Assembly: GCF_003024195.1 (NCBI RefSeq)
Contig: NZ_KZ679041.1
Coordinates: forward strand, 62,001 to 126,000
Direction of reading: 5' to 3'
DNA from: Streptomyces dioscori
GTDB taxonomy: Bacteria > Actinomycetota > Actinomycetes > Streptomycetales > Streptomycetaceae
Length of the DNA: 64,000 bases
The position numbers and the translations under genes were made by a program. Below, in pieces: positions 1-13,179 of the stretch. The stretch's first letter is position 1; every line of letters starts with the position of its first letter. A model generated the notes under the pieces. It saw only the letters and a list, made by a program, of their open reading frames with translations. It was not told the DNA's origin and did no database searches.

Positions 1-1
1 G

Positions 2-3315
<3,314 letters not shown>

Positions 3316-4176
3316 TCAGCCCTTGATGCCGGTCTGCGCGACCCCCTGCACCAGCCAGCGCTGGAGGAACAGGAACACGAGCACCAGGGGCAGGATGGAC
3401 ACTGCGGTGGCCATGAAGATCAGATGGAAGTTGACGGTCTGATTCGTCATGTACGAGGAGAGCGCGACCTGCACGGTCCACGCCTCCTGGTCCTGGCCGA
3501 TGACCAGGGGCCACAGGAAGGCGTTCCAGCCGCTGATGAAGGTGATGGTCGCGATCGCGGCGAAGAAGTTCAGCGAGTTGGGCACGACGATGCGCCAGTA
3601 CGCACCCCAGTACCCGAGCCCGTCCACGCGCGCCGCCTCCTCCAGTTCTTTGGGGAACCCCAGGAAGTACTGCCGGAACAGGAAGCAGGTGAAACCACTG
3701 AAGAGCCCCGGAACGATGAGACCTTGCATACTCGACACCCAGCCGAGCGACGAGACGAGCACGAAGCTCGGCACGAAGGTGACGGCGGCCGGCACCATCA
3801 GGGTCACCAGGACCGCGTAGAAGATCTTGTTCGCGTGCCGGTAGGGGATCCGGGCGAGGCCGTAGCCAGCGAGCGAGCAGACCAGCAGCGTGCCGACGGT
3901 GTGCAGGATCCCGACGACCGCCGAGTTCCCGAGGGAGCGGCCGAACGGGACCGTCGGGTCGTCGAACAGCTCCGTGACATTGCCCCACTGGACGGTGGAG
4001 GGGAACCACTGCCAGTTCTCGCCGGTGATCTCGGCGTCCGTGGACAGGGCGTTGCGGACGATGAGGTAGAAGGGGACGAGGAAGAGCAGGGCGCAGACGG
4101 CGGTGGCGAAGTAGAGGCCGGCGGAGCCGAGTACACCTCGTCGGCCGCGCCTGCGGGTCGGTACGACGGTCGTCAC
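3316..4176 (-). CDS. Sugar ABC transporter permease, MalG type
   Basis: This 286-residue integral membrane protein has six predicted helices. Its cytoplasmic EAA loop (EAARVDGLGYWGAYWRIV) docks the ATPase in the binding-protein-dependent CUT1 family. The C-terminus ends in the usual GIKG of MalG-like permeases. I chose GTG at 4176 because it overlaps the stop of the upstream permease in a GTGA tetranucleotide, a sign of translational coupling. The frame stays open much further upstream, but that part only mirrors the other permease gene. No ATPase gene is present in the operon; Streptomyces often uses the shared MsiK ATPase for such importers, so that is the likely partner. Confidence 0.93.
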   Translation of the reverse strand: MTTVVPTRRRGRRGVLGSAGLYFATAVCALLFLVPFYLIVRNALSTDAEITGENWQWFPSTVQWGNVTELFDDPTVPFGRSLGNSAVVGILHTVGTLLVCSLAGYGLARIPYRHANKIFYAVLVTLMVPAAVTFVPSFVLVSSLGWVSSMQGLIVPGLFSGFTCFLFRQYFLGFPKELEEAARVDGLGYWGAYWRIVVPNSLNFFAAIATITFISGWNAFLWPLVIGQDQEAWTVQVALSSYMTNQTVNFHLIFMATAVSILPLVLVFLFLQRWLVQGVAQTGIKG

Positions 4177-5117
4177 CTGGCGTCCTCCCCCTTTCCGAAG
4201 CCCAGGAACCTGCCCTGGAGCAGGGTCACCATGCAGATCAGCAGGGTCAGGATGACCGCGCCCGCGCTGCCGGCACCGTAGTCCTGGTCGTCGCCCAGCG
4301 CCGTGTAGTACAGCTCGACGAGCGGCGGGCGCCCCCAGGTCGTCTTCGCGAGCAGATTGAAGAACTCGTCGAACGCCTGGTACGCGGCCACGAGCAGCAG
4401 CAGGATCACGGCCGTGGAGGTGGCCCGCAGCTGGGGCAGGGTGATGTGGCGGAAGGTCTGCCAGCCGGGCCTGGCGCCGTCGATCGCGGCGGCCTCGTAC
4501 AGCACGGGCGGGATGTTCTGCAGGGCCGCCAGGAACAGGATCATGTAGAAACCGGCCTGGAGCCACAGGCGCACGGTGACGATGACCAGCCAGTACCAGG
4601 GCGGGTTCGGGTCGGCCAGCCAGGCGATGTTCTCGACGCCGAACCAGCCGAGGACGGTGTTCATCATGCCGAAGCGGACGCCGCTGAAGACGGACATCTT
4701 CCAGATCAGCGAGGCGGCGACGAAACTGCACGCCGTCGGCAGGAAGAAGACCGACCGGAAGAACGCCTTCATGAAGCGCAGCCGGTGCACCATCAGGGCC
4801 AGGCCCAGCGAGAGGGCCCAGGTGACCGGCACGATGATCGCGGCGAAGACGGTGAAGGTGACCAGCGAACCGGTGAAGTCGCCGTTCGTCAGCATCAGCT
4901 TGTAGTTGTCGAAGCCGATGAACTTGTCGGGTGTGACCGTGTAGCGCGCTTCGAAGAAGCTGAGCCAGGCGCTCCACCCGATGGGGATGTAGACGAAGAC
5001 CACCAGGCCGACGAGGAACGGGCCCGTGAAGATCCAGAAGCTGAGCGTGCTGCCTCGCACGCCCTTGCGCGTGCTCGAAGTGCTCGGGGTGGTCGGGGTG
5101 CTCGGGGTGCTCGACAT
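4173..5117 (-). CDS. Sugar ABC transporter permease, MalF type
   Basis: This 314-residue membrane permease is the first of the pair. The N-terminus is a Ser/Thr/Pro tract (MSSTPSTPTTPSTSSTRK) made of in-frame 9-bp repeats, followed by the first helix (about 25-48). The EAA loop is seen as EAAAIDGARPGWQTFRHI. It forms the translocation pore with the MalG-type protein encoded immediately downstream (4-bp overlap). The gene starts 20 nt after the binding protein gene ends. The role is import of an oligosaccharide, probably a beta-galactoside because LacZ is cotranscribed. Confidence 0.93.
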   Translation of the reverse strand: MSSTPSTPTTPSTSSTRKGVRGSTLSFWIFTGPFLVGLVVFVYIPIGWSAWLSFFEARYTVTPDKFIGFDNYKLMLTNGDFTGSLVTFTVFAAIIVPVTWALSLGLALMVHRLRFMKAFFRSVFFLPTACSFVAASLIWKMSVFSGVRFGMMNTVLGWFGVENIAWLADPNPPWYWLVIVTVRLWLQAGFYMILFLAALQNIPPVLYEAAAIDGARPGWQTFRHITLPQLRATSTAVILLLLVAAYQAFDEFFNLLAKTTWGRPPLVELYYTALGDDQDYGAGSAGAVILTLLICMVTLLQGRFLGFGKGEDAR

Positions 5118-5137
5118 GGCGCTGTCCGTCCGCCGGC

Positions 5138-6403
5138 CTATCCGAACAGCTTCTTGAGTTCGCGGTTGACCTTCACGTCCGCCGCGTCGAGGGCCTTCTC
5201 CGGGTCCATGCCCTTGCGGACCGAGTTGGCGATCACTTCCTCCAGCGCCGTGATCATCGCCTGGGTCCAGGAGATGTTGTCGAAGCGGCCGTAGTCGGTG
5301 AAGAGCTTGACGCCCTCGGCGGGCAGCCCCGACTTGAGCTTGGTGGCGGACGCGGCGAGCGACTTACGCGGCGGTATGTGGAAGCCGTAGCTGAGCGCCC
5401 AGTCCTCCTGGTACTTCTTCTGGTCGATCCACAGCCACTTGACGTACTCCTTGGCCAGATCGACGTTCTTTCCCTTGGCGTTCACGAACATCGACCAACC
5501 GCCGTTGTAGACAGCGGGTTTGGCGCCCGAGGCGGCCGAGGGGAAGGGGAAGATGCCGAGGTCGTCGCCGAGGGCCTTCTGCATCACGGGCATGGCCCAC
5601 ATACCGCACCACTGGATCGCGGTGAGCCCCTGGACCAGGGCCGAGGGGTCCCAGTAGTCGGCGGGCGCGTCCAGGAGCAGATGCCCGCTGGTGAACATCC
5701 TGCGGTACGTCTTCAGCGCCGCGGCCACGTCGTCGGTGTGGTACGCGATCTCGTTCCTGTCGTTCAGCTGGTCGGCGCCGGCCGCCCAGACCAGGGCGTA
5801 GTTCGTCGACACCATGTTGTTGCCGAGGAACAGGCCCTTCACCTTGTCGGTGGTGAGCTTGTCCGCCGCCTCGGCCAGCTCGTCTAGGGTCTGCGGCACC
5901 CCGATACCGGCCTTCTCCAGCAGCGACTTGCGGTAGAAGAAGAACTGCGGGTCGTCGATCATCCGGACGCCGTAGACCTTGCCGTCGACGGTGTGCGACT
6001 TTATGTCCGCCGGATTGAAGTCGTCCTTGACCGGTCCGAGGATGTCGTCCAGCGGCGCCACCTGACCGCTCTTGATCAGCTGGAGCTGGGGGTGGAACTC
6101 GAAGACGTCCGGGGCGTTGTCGGTGAGCAGCGACGAGAACAGCTTGCTCTCGAAGTTGTTGCCGGTGATCCACTGGGTGGTCACCCGGGCCTCGTCGTAG
6201 GCCTTGGCGTAGCGCTTGATCGCCTCCTGCGTACCGGCCTCGCCGTACGCGTGGAAGTACTGCACGAGGCTCTTGCCCGAACTGCCGCCGCCCTCACGGC
6301 CGGTGTTGCCGCCGCAGGCGGCCAGCGGACCGAGGGCGGCGAGGCCCGCGGCGGCCCGCAGTACGGAACGACGATCCCAGTTACTGCTGCTCAGTGCCGA
6401 CAT
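5138..6403 (-). CDS. Sugar-binding lipoprotein of the ABC importer
   Basis: This 421-residue extracellular solute-binding protein belongs to family 1 (MalE/CUT1 type). The signal sequence has a twin-arginine-like DRRSVLR (R11, R12), a hydrophobic stretch and a lipobox LAAC with the lipidated C30, followed by a Gly/Ser linker, so it is probably exported by Tat and anchored to the membrane. The mature part has the usual two-lobe pattern, including a NAKGKNVDLAKEYVKWLW segment typical of these proteins. It is the first gene of the operon with the two permeases and lacZ. The upstream 262 nt contain the presumed promoter and repeats that may be the repressor target. Confidence 0.94.
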   Translation of the reverse strand: MSALSSSNWDRRSVLRAAAGLAALGPLAACGGNTGREGGGSSGKSLVQYFHAYGEAGTQEAIKRYAKAYDEARVTTQWITGNNFESKLFSSLLTDNAPDVFEFHPQLQLIKSGQVAPLDDILGPVKDDFNPADIKSHTVDGKVYGVRMIDDPQFFFYRKSLLEKAGIGVPQTLDELAEAADKLTTDKVKGLFLGNNMVSTNYALVWAAGADQLNDRNEIAYHTDDVAAALKTYRRMFTSGHLLLDAPADYWDPSALVQGLTAIQWCGMWAMPVMQKALGDDLGIFPFPSAASGAKPAVYNGGWSMFVNAKGKNVDLAKEYVKWLWIDQKKYQEDWALSYGFHIPPRKSLAASATKLKSGLPAEGVKLFTDYGRFDNISWTQAMITALEEVIANSVRKGMDPEKALDAADVKVNRELKKLFG

Positions 6404-6483
6404 GGTGACGTCCTTGTCTCTTGTCCGGCTGTGATCCCAGTAAGGCTGCGGCTCGAAATCGCTGTGGGGTGCGGGACGTTAAC

Positions 6484-6530
6484 CTTCGGCTAATGCTTCG
6501 GCAAGGGGTTGGACGAAGCCTGTTCGAAGC
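6484..6530. promoter_or_regulatory. Candidate operator repeats upstream of the sugar operon
   Basis: The intergenic region between the ROK gene end and the binding protein start holds CTTCGG at 6484 and 6496, GCTTCG at 6495-6500, and CGAAGC at 6514-6519 and 6525-6530. GCTTCG and the first CGAAGC form an inverted repeat with a 13-nt spacer; the two CGAAGC copies are 11 bp apart, one helical turn. This is a plausible binding site for the ROK repressor encoded next door. Function is inferred; I cannot place -35/-10 boxes with confidence. Confidence 0.4.
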
Positions 6531-6665
6531 GTTGTGAGGCGTCCGGGATGCCGGACGCAAAGGTGTGTAGGCCATGCATCAATGGCCCGGGTGCCGCTGT
6601 TCCCCGCCGTACGGGCCGATTCGGACCGGCCGGATGTGTACCGCCGTTGCAGACGCACACGGCCG

Positions 6666-7958
6666 TCACGACGTCGGTGCGGTACGGCTCCTCGTGGGCG
6701 CGGTGGGACGCGGCGCGGTGGCCCCGCCGCCCGGGGACCGGTCGGGGCTCACGGACTTCGAGGGCTTCGGGCCCGCCGAGGTGAGGGTTCCTTCGAGTGC
6801 GAACGTCGCCGCGCCCAGGCAGACCGGGTCCGTGGGAATGGGGGACAGGACGATCTCGGTGCCGGCCAGCGGCCGCTTCAGCGCACGCCGTGCCACGGCC
6901 TCGCGCACCTCCCGCAGCAACGGCTCGCCGAGCGCTGCCGCTACCCAGCTGCTGAGCACGACCACCTCGGGGTTGAGGAGGTTCACCAGGTCGGCGATGG
7001 CGGCGCCGAGACAACGCGCGGTCTCCCGGACCACCTCGACGGCCACCGGGTCCCGCTCGGCGACCGCACGGGCGAGCGCGTCGATCGTGGCCGTCTGGTC
7101 CTCGGGGTGCAGCAGCGCGCTGTCGGGGCTCGACTCCCGCAGGTTCAGCATGATGCCGGGCGCCCCGACGTATGTCTCCACGCATCCGCGGTTGCCGCAG
7201 TGGCACAGCCGACCGTCGAGTACGAGGGTGGTGTGGCCCCACTCGCCCGCGCTGTTGCTGACCCCGCGGTGCAGCCCGCCGCCCAGGATCAGACCGGCGC
7301 CGACGCCCGTACCGAGGTTCACCACCACGGCGTCCCCGCGCCCGCGCGCCGCCCCGAACCACAGCTCGGCGACCGCGCAGGCACGCAGCGGATTGTCCAG
7401 ATAGAGGGGGTACGCGATCTGCTCCGCGAGCAGGTCCAGCAGCGGCACGTCGTGCCAGTCCCAGTTCGGCGCGTACTCCGACACGCCGGCCTCGCGGTCC
7501 ACCTGCCCCGGCACGCTGACGCCCACCCCGAGGACGCGCGCGCCCTCGATACCGGCCTGCGCGACCACCGAGCCGACGGCCGAGGCGACATGCCCGACGA
7601 CCTGCTCCGGACGGATCTCCCCTGGGCGCATGTCCTCGTCGGCACGGGCCAGCACGTCCAGCGCGAGATCGAACAGCTCGACACGGACGTACGTCTCCGC
7701 GATGTCGACGCCGATGAGCGCGCCCCCGGACGCGTTGACGGCGACGAGTCCCCGCGGGCGGCCACCCGCGGAGTCCTCGAAGCCGACCTCGGTGAGCATC
7801 CCGAGATCGAGCAGCTCACCGACGAGTGTGGCGACCGTGGCGACGCTCAGCCCGGTCGCGGCGGCCAGCTCCTGCCGGGAGGTGGGGGAGCGGGCGATGA
7901 TCTGGCGCAGCACCCCGTAGCGGTTCGCGGTGCGGATGTCGCGTGAAGTGCGCTTCAC
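6666..7958 (-). CDS. ROK family transcriptional repressor
   Basis: This 430-residue protein has an N-terminal winged helix (about 10-70: TSRQELAAATGLSVATVATL) followed by a ROK (repressor, ORF, kinase) sugar-kinase-like domain. Visible hallmarks are the glycine-rich NLGTGVGAGLILGG, the GEWGH metal-ligand region and the zinc-binding CHCGNRGCVE. Such proteins sense free or phosphorylated sugars and repress neighbouring carbohydrate operons. The start is GTG at 7958, preceded by GAGGGGG at a 9-nt spacing; the frame is open further upstream but lacks family similarity. It precedes the binding protein-permease-lacZ operon on the same strand, so it is the probable regulator. The last 40 or so residues are a low-complexity Ser/Pro/Arg tail. 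Confidence 0.92.
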   Translation of the reverse strand: MKRTSRDIRTANRYGVLRQIIARSPTSRQELAAATGLSVATVATLVGELLDLGMLTEVGFEDSAGGRPRGLVAVNASGGALIGVDIAETYVRVELFDLALDVLARADEDMRPGEIRPEQVVGHVASAVGSVVAQAGIEGARVLGVGVSVPGQVDREAGVSEYAPNWDWHDVPLLDLLAEQIAYPLYLDNPLRACAVAELWFGAARGRGDAVVVNLGTGVGAGLILGGGLHRGVSNSAGEWGHTTLVLDGRLCHCGNRGCVETYVGAPGIMLNLRESSPDSALLHPEDQTATIDALARAVAERDPVAVEVVRETARCLGAAIADLVNLLNPEVVVLSSWVAAALGEPLLREVREAVARRALKRPLAGTEIVLSPIPTDPVCLGAATFALEGTLTSAGPKPSKSVSPDRSPGGGATAPRPTAPTRSRTAPTS

Positions 7959-8301
7959 CAGAACGTGCCCCCTCGATCCCTCCACCCACGGTCGGCGAAC
8001 GGCCGGCCCGTGGCGGAACCCGACGGCCCCGGCGCCGCGCAAGGCTATGACCGCCGCGCCCTTTCGACAACCCCTTAGGAAAGGGGCTTTACAAAGTCCA
8101 GGACGCGGGTGAGTTCCCGCGATGCTCCTGCCGGGCCGTGAGCGCGGGTTCCTGGCCGAGTCGCGTCCGCTCATCGTCCCGGTGCTCACGGCCGAGGGCG
8201 CCGGCCACCCCCGCACGGAGAACACCTTCCGCCAGGTGGCGGCCGGTGAGATCACCGCGGCTCACCGGACGGGGCGACGGTCCCGGGCAGGAAGGCGCCG
8301 C
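7959..8301. other. Intergenic region upstream of the ROK gene with a small hairpin
   Basis: No convincing gene is present. It contains the ROK promoter region and a perfect 6-bp inverted repeat CCCCTT-AGGA-AAGGGG at 8071-8086, followed by CTTTACAAAG. This could be an autoregulatory operator or a short terminator for the aldO transcript that ends at 8302. I see no clear promoter hexamers. Confidence 0.35.
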
Positions 8302-9549
<1,248 letters not shown>

Positions 9550-9600
9550 TCACTCCTCCCGAAAGTCCTCCCCGGAACCTACCTTTCCGTGACCTGCGAT

Positions 9601-9806
9601 GTCGTCTGCGGGCCGGTGGGGGCGGGCCGCGCAGTTCCCCGCGCCCCTAAAGGACGAAAGGCAGGGGGCGCAGCCCCGCCTTTCAGGGGCGCGGGGAACT
9701 GCGCGATCAGCCCCCACCGGCCCGCAGACGACGAACGAGGACCGGGGCGCAGCCCGCCCTCATAGGGGCGCGGGGAACTGCGCGGCTCGCCCCCACCGGC
9801 CCGCAG
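9601..9806. repeat. Dispersed Streptomyces repeat, three copies, two forming a large inverted repeat
   Basis: A unit of about 50 bp with core GCGCAGTTCCCCGCGCCCCT plus a neighbouring CCGGTGGGGGC block occurs in one orientation at about 9601-9655, in the opposite orientation at about 9680-9732, and again at about 9757-9806. The first two copies face each other, so 9601-9732 can fold into a very long hairpin whose ends are GTCGTCTGCGGGCC and its complement. It lies in the 362-nt region between the divergent aldO and radical SAM genes. Related copies are at 32.38, 41.43-41.87 kb and inside the gene at 20.36 kb. Confidence 0.85.
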
Positions 9807-9908
9807 GTCACCACGACCGGCAAGGGGGACCCGGCACGGGCGGGCCCGGAGGCGGGGCATACCGTGAGGAGTCGAACACCGCAGCCGGAAGCACGCGAGG
9901 AGGACGGG

Positions 9909-11264
9909 ATGGGCAGCCGAACCGCGCTGGTCGAGGACCTGATGGAAAGGTTCCCGCACGTACCGCGAGAGGCAGTCTTCAAGGAAGACCTGCTCCGCGG
10001 GGGCGTGGCCTTCGACGACTCCGCACTCAGCGACAACGAGGGCGGCGACGTCAAACCGAAGTCCTACTTCATCTTCTCCTTCGACCACGGCACCCTCCCC
10101 GAGCTGGGCGAGGCAGCCCTGCGCCGCCCGCCGGAGGAGATCATCCTCACCGGCGGCCCGTACGACCTGCGCCGGACCGTCGTGTCGGTCCGCGTGAACC
10201 CGTCCTCGCCCTACCGTGTCGCCGCGAGCCCCGACGGCATGCTCGGGCTGTACCTCGACGGGAAGCGCATCTCGGACGTCGGGGTGCCGCCGATGCCGGA
10301 GTACTACCGGCACAAGCTCTCCAACGGGAAGTCCGTCATGGAGGTGGCTCCGACGATCCAGTGGGGCTACCTGATCTACCTGACGGTGTTCCGCGTCTGC
10401 CAGTACTTCGGCGCCAAGGAGGAGTGCCAGTACTGCGACATCAACCACAACTGGCGCCAGCAGAAGGCGGCGGGCCGCCCGTACACCGGGGTGAAGGACG
10501 TCGACGAGGTCCTGGAGGCGCTGGAGATCATCGACCGGTACGACACGGCGAAGACGTCCACCGCGTACACGCTGACCGGCGGCGCGATCACCTCCAAGCT
10601 GCAGGGCCGCGACGAGGCCGACTTCTACGGCATGTACGCCAAGGCCATCGAGGAGCACTTCCCGGGGCGCTGGATCGGCAAGGTCGTCGCGCAGGCGCTG
10701 CCGAAGGACGACGTGCAGCGCTTCAAGGACTACGGCGTGCAGATCTACCACCCCAACTACGAGGTGTGGGACGAGTACCTGTTCAAGATGTACTGCCCCG
10801 GCAAGGAGCGGTACGTCGGCCGCGACGAGTGGCACAAGCGCATCCTCGACTCGGCGGAGGTCTTCGGGGCGCGCAATGTGATCCCCAACTTCGTGGCGGG
10901 TGTCGAGATGGCCGAGCCCTTCGGGTTCACGACGGTCGACGAGGCGATCGCGTCCACGACGGAGGGGCTGCGGTTCTTCATGTCGCAGGGCATCACGCCC
11001 CGCTTCACCACCTGGTGCCCCGAGCCGACGACTCCGCTGGGCAAGGCCAACCCGAACGGCGCGCCGCTGGAGTACCACATCCGGCTGCTGGAGTCCTACC
11101 GGGCGACGATGGATGAATTCGGGCTCTCCTCGCCGCCCGGATACGGCCCGCCCGGACCCGGTAACGCGGTGTTCTCGGTCAGCTCCTTCATGGACAGCCT
11201 CCCGGCGAACGCTCCGGTGGGCCAGGAGAAGGAAGCGGGTACGGACGAGGTGCCCGTGGCCTGA
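9909..11264 (+). CDS. Orphan radical SAM protein with CX8CX2C cluster motif
   Basis: This 451-residue protein starts at ATG 9909, with AGGAGG six bases upstream. The probable [4Fe-4S] ligands are C164, C173 and C176 in FRVCQYFGAKEECQYCDINHN, that is CX8CX2C rather than the usual CX3CX2C. The CDINHNW stretch after the last cysteine and the later LTGGAI, GKVVAQALP and NFVAGVEMA segments fit a TIM-barrel radical SAM fold (GGE-like motif, strands 2-5). An N-terminal region of about 150 residues precedes the cluster site. There is no peptide substrate gene or partner next to it, so the substrate is unknown. It is transcribed alone and divergently from aldO. Confidence 0.75.
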   Translation: MGSRTALVEDLMERFPHVPREAVFKEDLLRGGVAFDDSALSDNEGGDVKPKSYFIFSFDHGTLPELGEAALRRPPEEIILTGGPYDLRRTVVSVRVNPSSPYRVAASPDGMLGLYLDGKRISDVGVPPMPEYYRHKLSNGKSVMEVAPTIQWGYLIYLTVFRVCQYFGAKEECQYCDINHNWRQQKAAGRPYTGVKDVDEVLEALEIIDRYDTAKTSTAYTLTGGAITSKLQGRDEADFYGMYAKAIEEHFPGRWIGKVVAQALPKDDVQRFKDYGVQIYHPNYEVWDEYLFKMYCPGKERYVGRDEWHKRILDSAEVFGARNVIPNFVAGVEMAEPFGFTTVDEAIASTTEGLRFFMSQGITPRFTTWCPEPTTPLGKANPNGAPLEYHIRLLESYRATMDEFGLSSPPGYGPPGPGNAVFSVSSFMDSLPANAPVGQEKEAGTDEVPVA

Positions 11265-11271
11265 GCCACAG

Positions 11272-11304
11272 GTGGTCGGCAGATGGTCGGCAGATGGTCG
11301 GCAG
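11272..11304. repeat. 11-bp tandem repeat
   Basis: Three copies of ATGGTCGGCAG (the first diverged as GTGGTCGGCAG) follow the radical SAM stop codon directly. It is probably replication slippage; no function is evident. Confidence 0.7.
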
Positions 11305-11457
11305 GGGCGAAGAGCGGGCCGAGGGGCTGGTGGGGACGTACGTCTGAGGCCGACGGGCCTGGTGGGGCATGCGACCGGCGGTAACCGGATTTGGCGGTGC
11401 CGCTTGTCAGTTGTGCAGGAAGCGTGAAAAACTCGCCCGGTCGCGAGACGTCCCCGT

Positions 11458-11484
11458 CAACTCCCGTATTAAACGGGTGAGTTG
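11458..11484. promoter_or_regulatory. Palindrome upstream of the CBM2 membrane protein gene
   Basis: CAACTCCCGT and ACGGGTGAGTTG form an interrupted inverted repeat around ATTAA, 24 nt before the next start codon. It is AT-richer than its surroundings. It could be an operator overlapping the promoter or a hairpin in the leader. The position suggests control of the gene at 11508. Confidence 0.45.
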
Positions 11485-11507
11485 ACCCCACTTGAACCCC
11501 CATCTGG

Positions 11508-13058
11508 ATGCAGGTGAAACCCCCACCCATGCCAGACCTGCCGACCCCTCAGGACGCCGCCGAGGCAACCTTGTTCTCGGAGTGCTGGGACGCGGTTCTT
11601 TCCTACGCCGACCTCTGCACCGGCGGCTCCGCCGACGCACGCCCCCTGGCCTCCGAGGCCTTCTCCCGCGGCATACGCGAAGCGCGCGCCGCGGAGGCCG
11701 AGACCGGCGGCAAGAGCTTCGGACGCCGGGCGCGTTCGCCCCGGCTGCCCCGCATACCGCTCCTCCTGACCGCCGTACGACAGACGACCATCGCCTGGGA
11801 GGCCCAGGGGATCGGTGACCGGCTCGTACCCGAACTGCGGCTGTGGCTCAACTCCGAGCAGGCCGAACGCTTCACCGGCCCGCCCCTGCACCGGCCGCTC
11901 GCCCTGCGCGGGCTGCGGGACATGCAGGAACCGGACGCCGCGCTCCTGTGGCTGACCGAGGTCGAGGCCATGCCGACGGCCGCGGTGGCCCGCCGGCTCG
12001 GCCTCGACCCGGCCGGCGTCACCGAGGAACTGCAGCAGGTGCGCGGGGTGTTCCGCGACCGCTGCCACCGCAACCACCTCGACACCCCGCTCTCCGAGGA
12101 GTGCCGCAGTTACGCCCGCCTGCTCGACGCGGTCACCCGCTCGCCCGCCGCCGACGTGCCGGACGACCTGTCGCGGCACCTGGCCCGCTGCGTCGAGTGC
12201 GCGGAGGCCGCCGCCTGTCTCAAGCACAGCGGGGGCGGGCTGCCCTCCGCGCTCGCGGGCGGAGTGATCGGCTGGGGCGGGCTCGCCTACCTCGAACGGC
12301 GGCGCAGGGCCGTCGAGTCGGGGCTCAGCCGCAGCGCGGCCGACGACACGGAGGAAGCCGCCGCCTGGATGAAGGAGAGCGGCGACGGCCGGGCCCGGAT
12401 CGGACGCGCCGGCCTGCTGGCCGCGGCCGCCGGAGTCTCCCTCCTCGCACTCGTCGTGACCCTGGTGCCCTTCGGCTCGGGGGACGACGGCACCGAGACC
12501 GCCGCGGAGTCGGCGGAGCGGCGGCCCGTGGGGGAGCAGGTGCCCTCGTTCGGCGGTCTGCCGTCCGACGCCGGCTCCGGGTCGCTGGGCGAGTCGACCT
12601 CGTCCACGGCGTCCCCGAAGACGCCGAAGTCCAGCGCCGGGGAGGGTGCCGGTACGGGGTCGAAGTCGGAGAAGGAGGCCCAGGGCGACTCCTCGTCCTC
12701 CGCCGAGGAGGACGGCGCCGCGCCCAACCCCAGCGAGCCCGCCGTCTGCCACGCCCGGTACGACCTGGTCAGCGAGTGGCCGGACGGCTTCCAGGCCACC
12801 GTCACCGTCAAGTCCGACTATGCCCTCGACACCTGGCGCGTCGGCTGGACCTTCCGCGACGGCCAGAAGATGACACAGATGTGGGACGGCAGCTTCGACC
12901 AGAAGGGCTCCCGCGTGACCGCGAGCGCCGCCGACTACAACAAGTCCGTCGCCGCGGGCGGCTCACTCGCCGTGGGCTTCCTGGCGTCATGGCGCGACGG
13001 GAACTCGGCACCGGTCGACTTCACGTTGAACGGACGCAGCTGCACGCACTCCAGCTGA
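11508..13058 (+). CDS. Membrane protein: sigma-like / zinc anti-sigma-like region, TM helix and extracellular CBM2
   Basis: This 516-residue protein has an unusual order. Residues about 15-190 resemble an ECF-sigma layout, ending in an HTH-like LTEVEAMPTAAVARRLGLD segment. Residues about 195-235 hold the zinc anti-sigma motif H224-x3-C228-x2-C231 (RHLARCVECAE). A single TM helix follows at about 301-321, then a Ser/Lys/Glu/Gly linker (325-410) and a C-terminal family 2 carbohydrate-binding module (about 413-513) with the paired C414/C512 and aromatic W424, W443, W459 and W495. The inferred role is sensing cellulose or chitin outside and signalling to the cytoplasm. ATG 11508 is used, but no strong ribosome site is visible; ATG 11529 is an alternative. 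Proteins of this plan exist in Streptomyces, but I know no assigned function. Confidence 0.75.
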   Translation: MQVKPPPMPDLPTPQDAAEATLFSECWDAVLSYADLCTGGSADARPLASEAFSRGIREARAAEAETGGKSFGRRARSPRLPRIPLLLTAVRQTTIAWEAQGIGDRLVPELRLWLNSEQAERFTGPPLHRPLALRGLRDMQEPDAALLWLTEVEAMPTAAVARRLGLDPAGVTEELQQVRGVFRDRCHRNHLDTPLSEECRSYARLLDAVTRSPAADVPDDLSRHLARCVECAEAAACLKHSGGGLPSALAGGVIGWGGLAYLERRRRAVESGLSRSAADDTEEAAAWMKESGDGRARIGRAGLLAAAAGVSLLALVVTLVPFGSGDDGTETAAESAERRPVGEQVPSFGGLPSDAGSGSLGESTSSTASPKTPKSSAGEGAGTGSKSEKEAQGDSSSSAEEDGAAPNPSEPAVCHARYDLVSEWPDGFQATVTVKSDYALDTWRVGWTFRDGQKMTQMWDGSFDQKGSRVTASAADYNKSVAAGGSLAVGFLASWRDGNSAPVDFTLNGRSCTHSS

Positions 13059-13179
13059 GGCGTACGAGGCTGGGCCGAGCCGAGCGGCGGGGCCGACCGG
13101 GGTGGAAAAACCGGTTGGCCCCGTCGCGCGAGCGGGCTAGGGTCGCCTTGTTCGAGCGGCGGCAGCAGTGCGCCGCCGA

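Noticed and set aside
9601-9806. Large inverted repeat considered as insertion sequence ends
   Set aside because: There is no transposase between the arms, the interior is only about 25 nt, and the same unit recurs elsewhere in single or tandem form.
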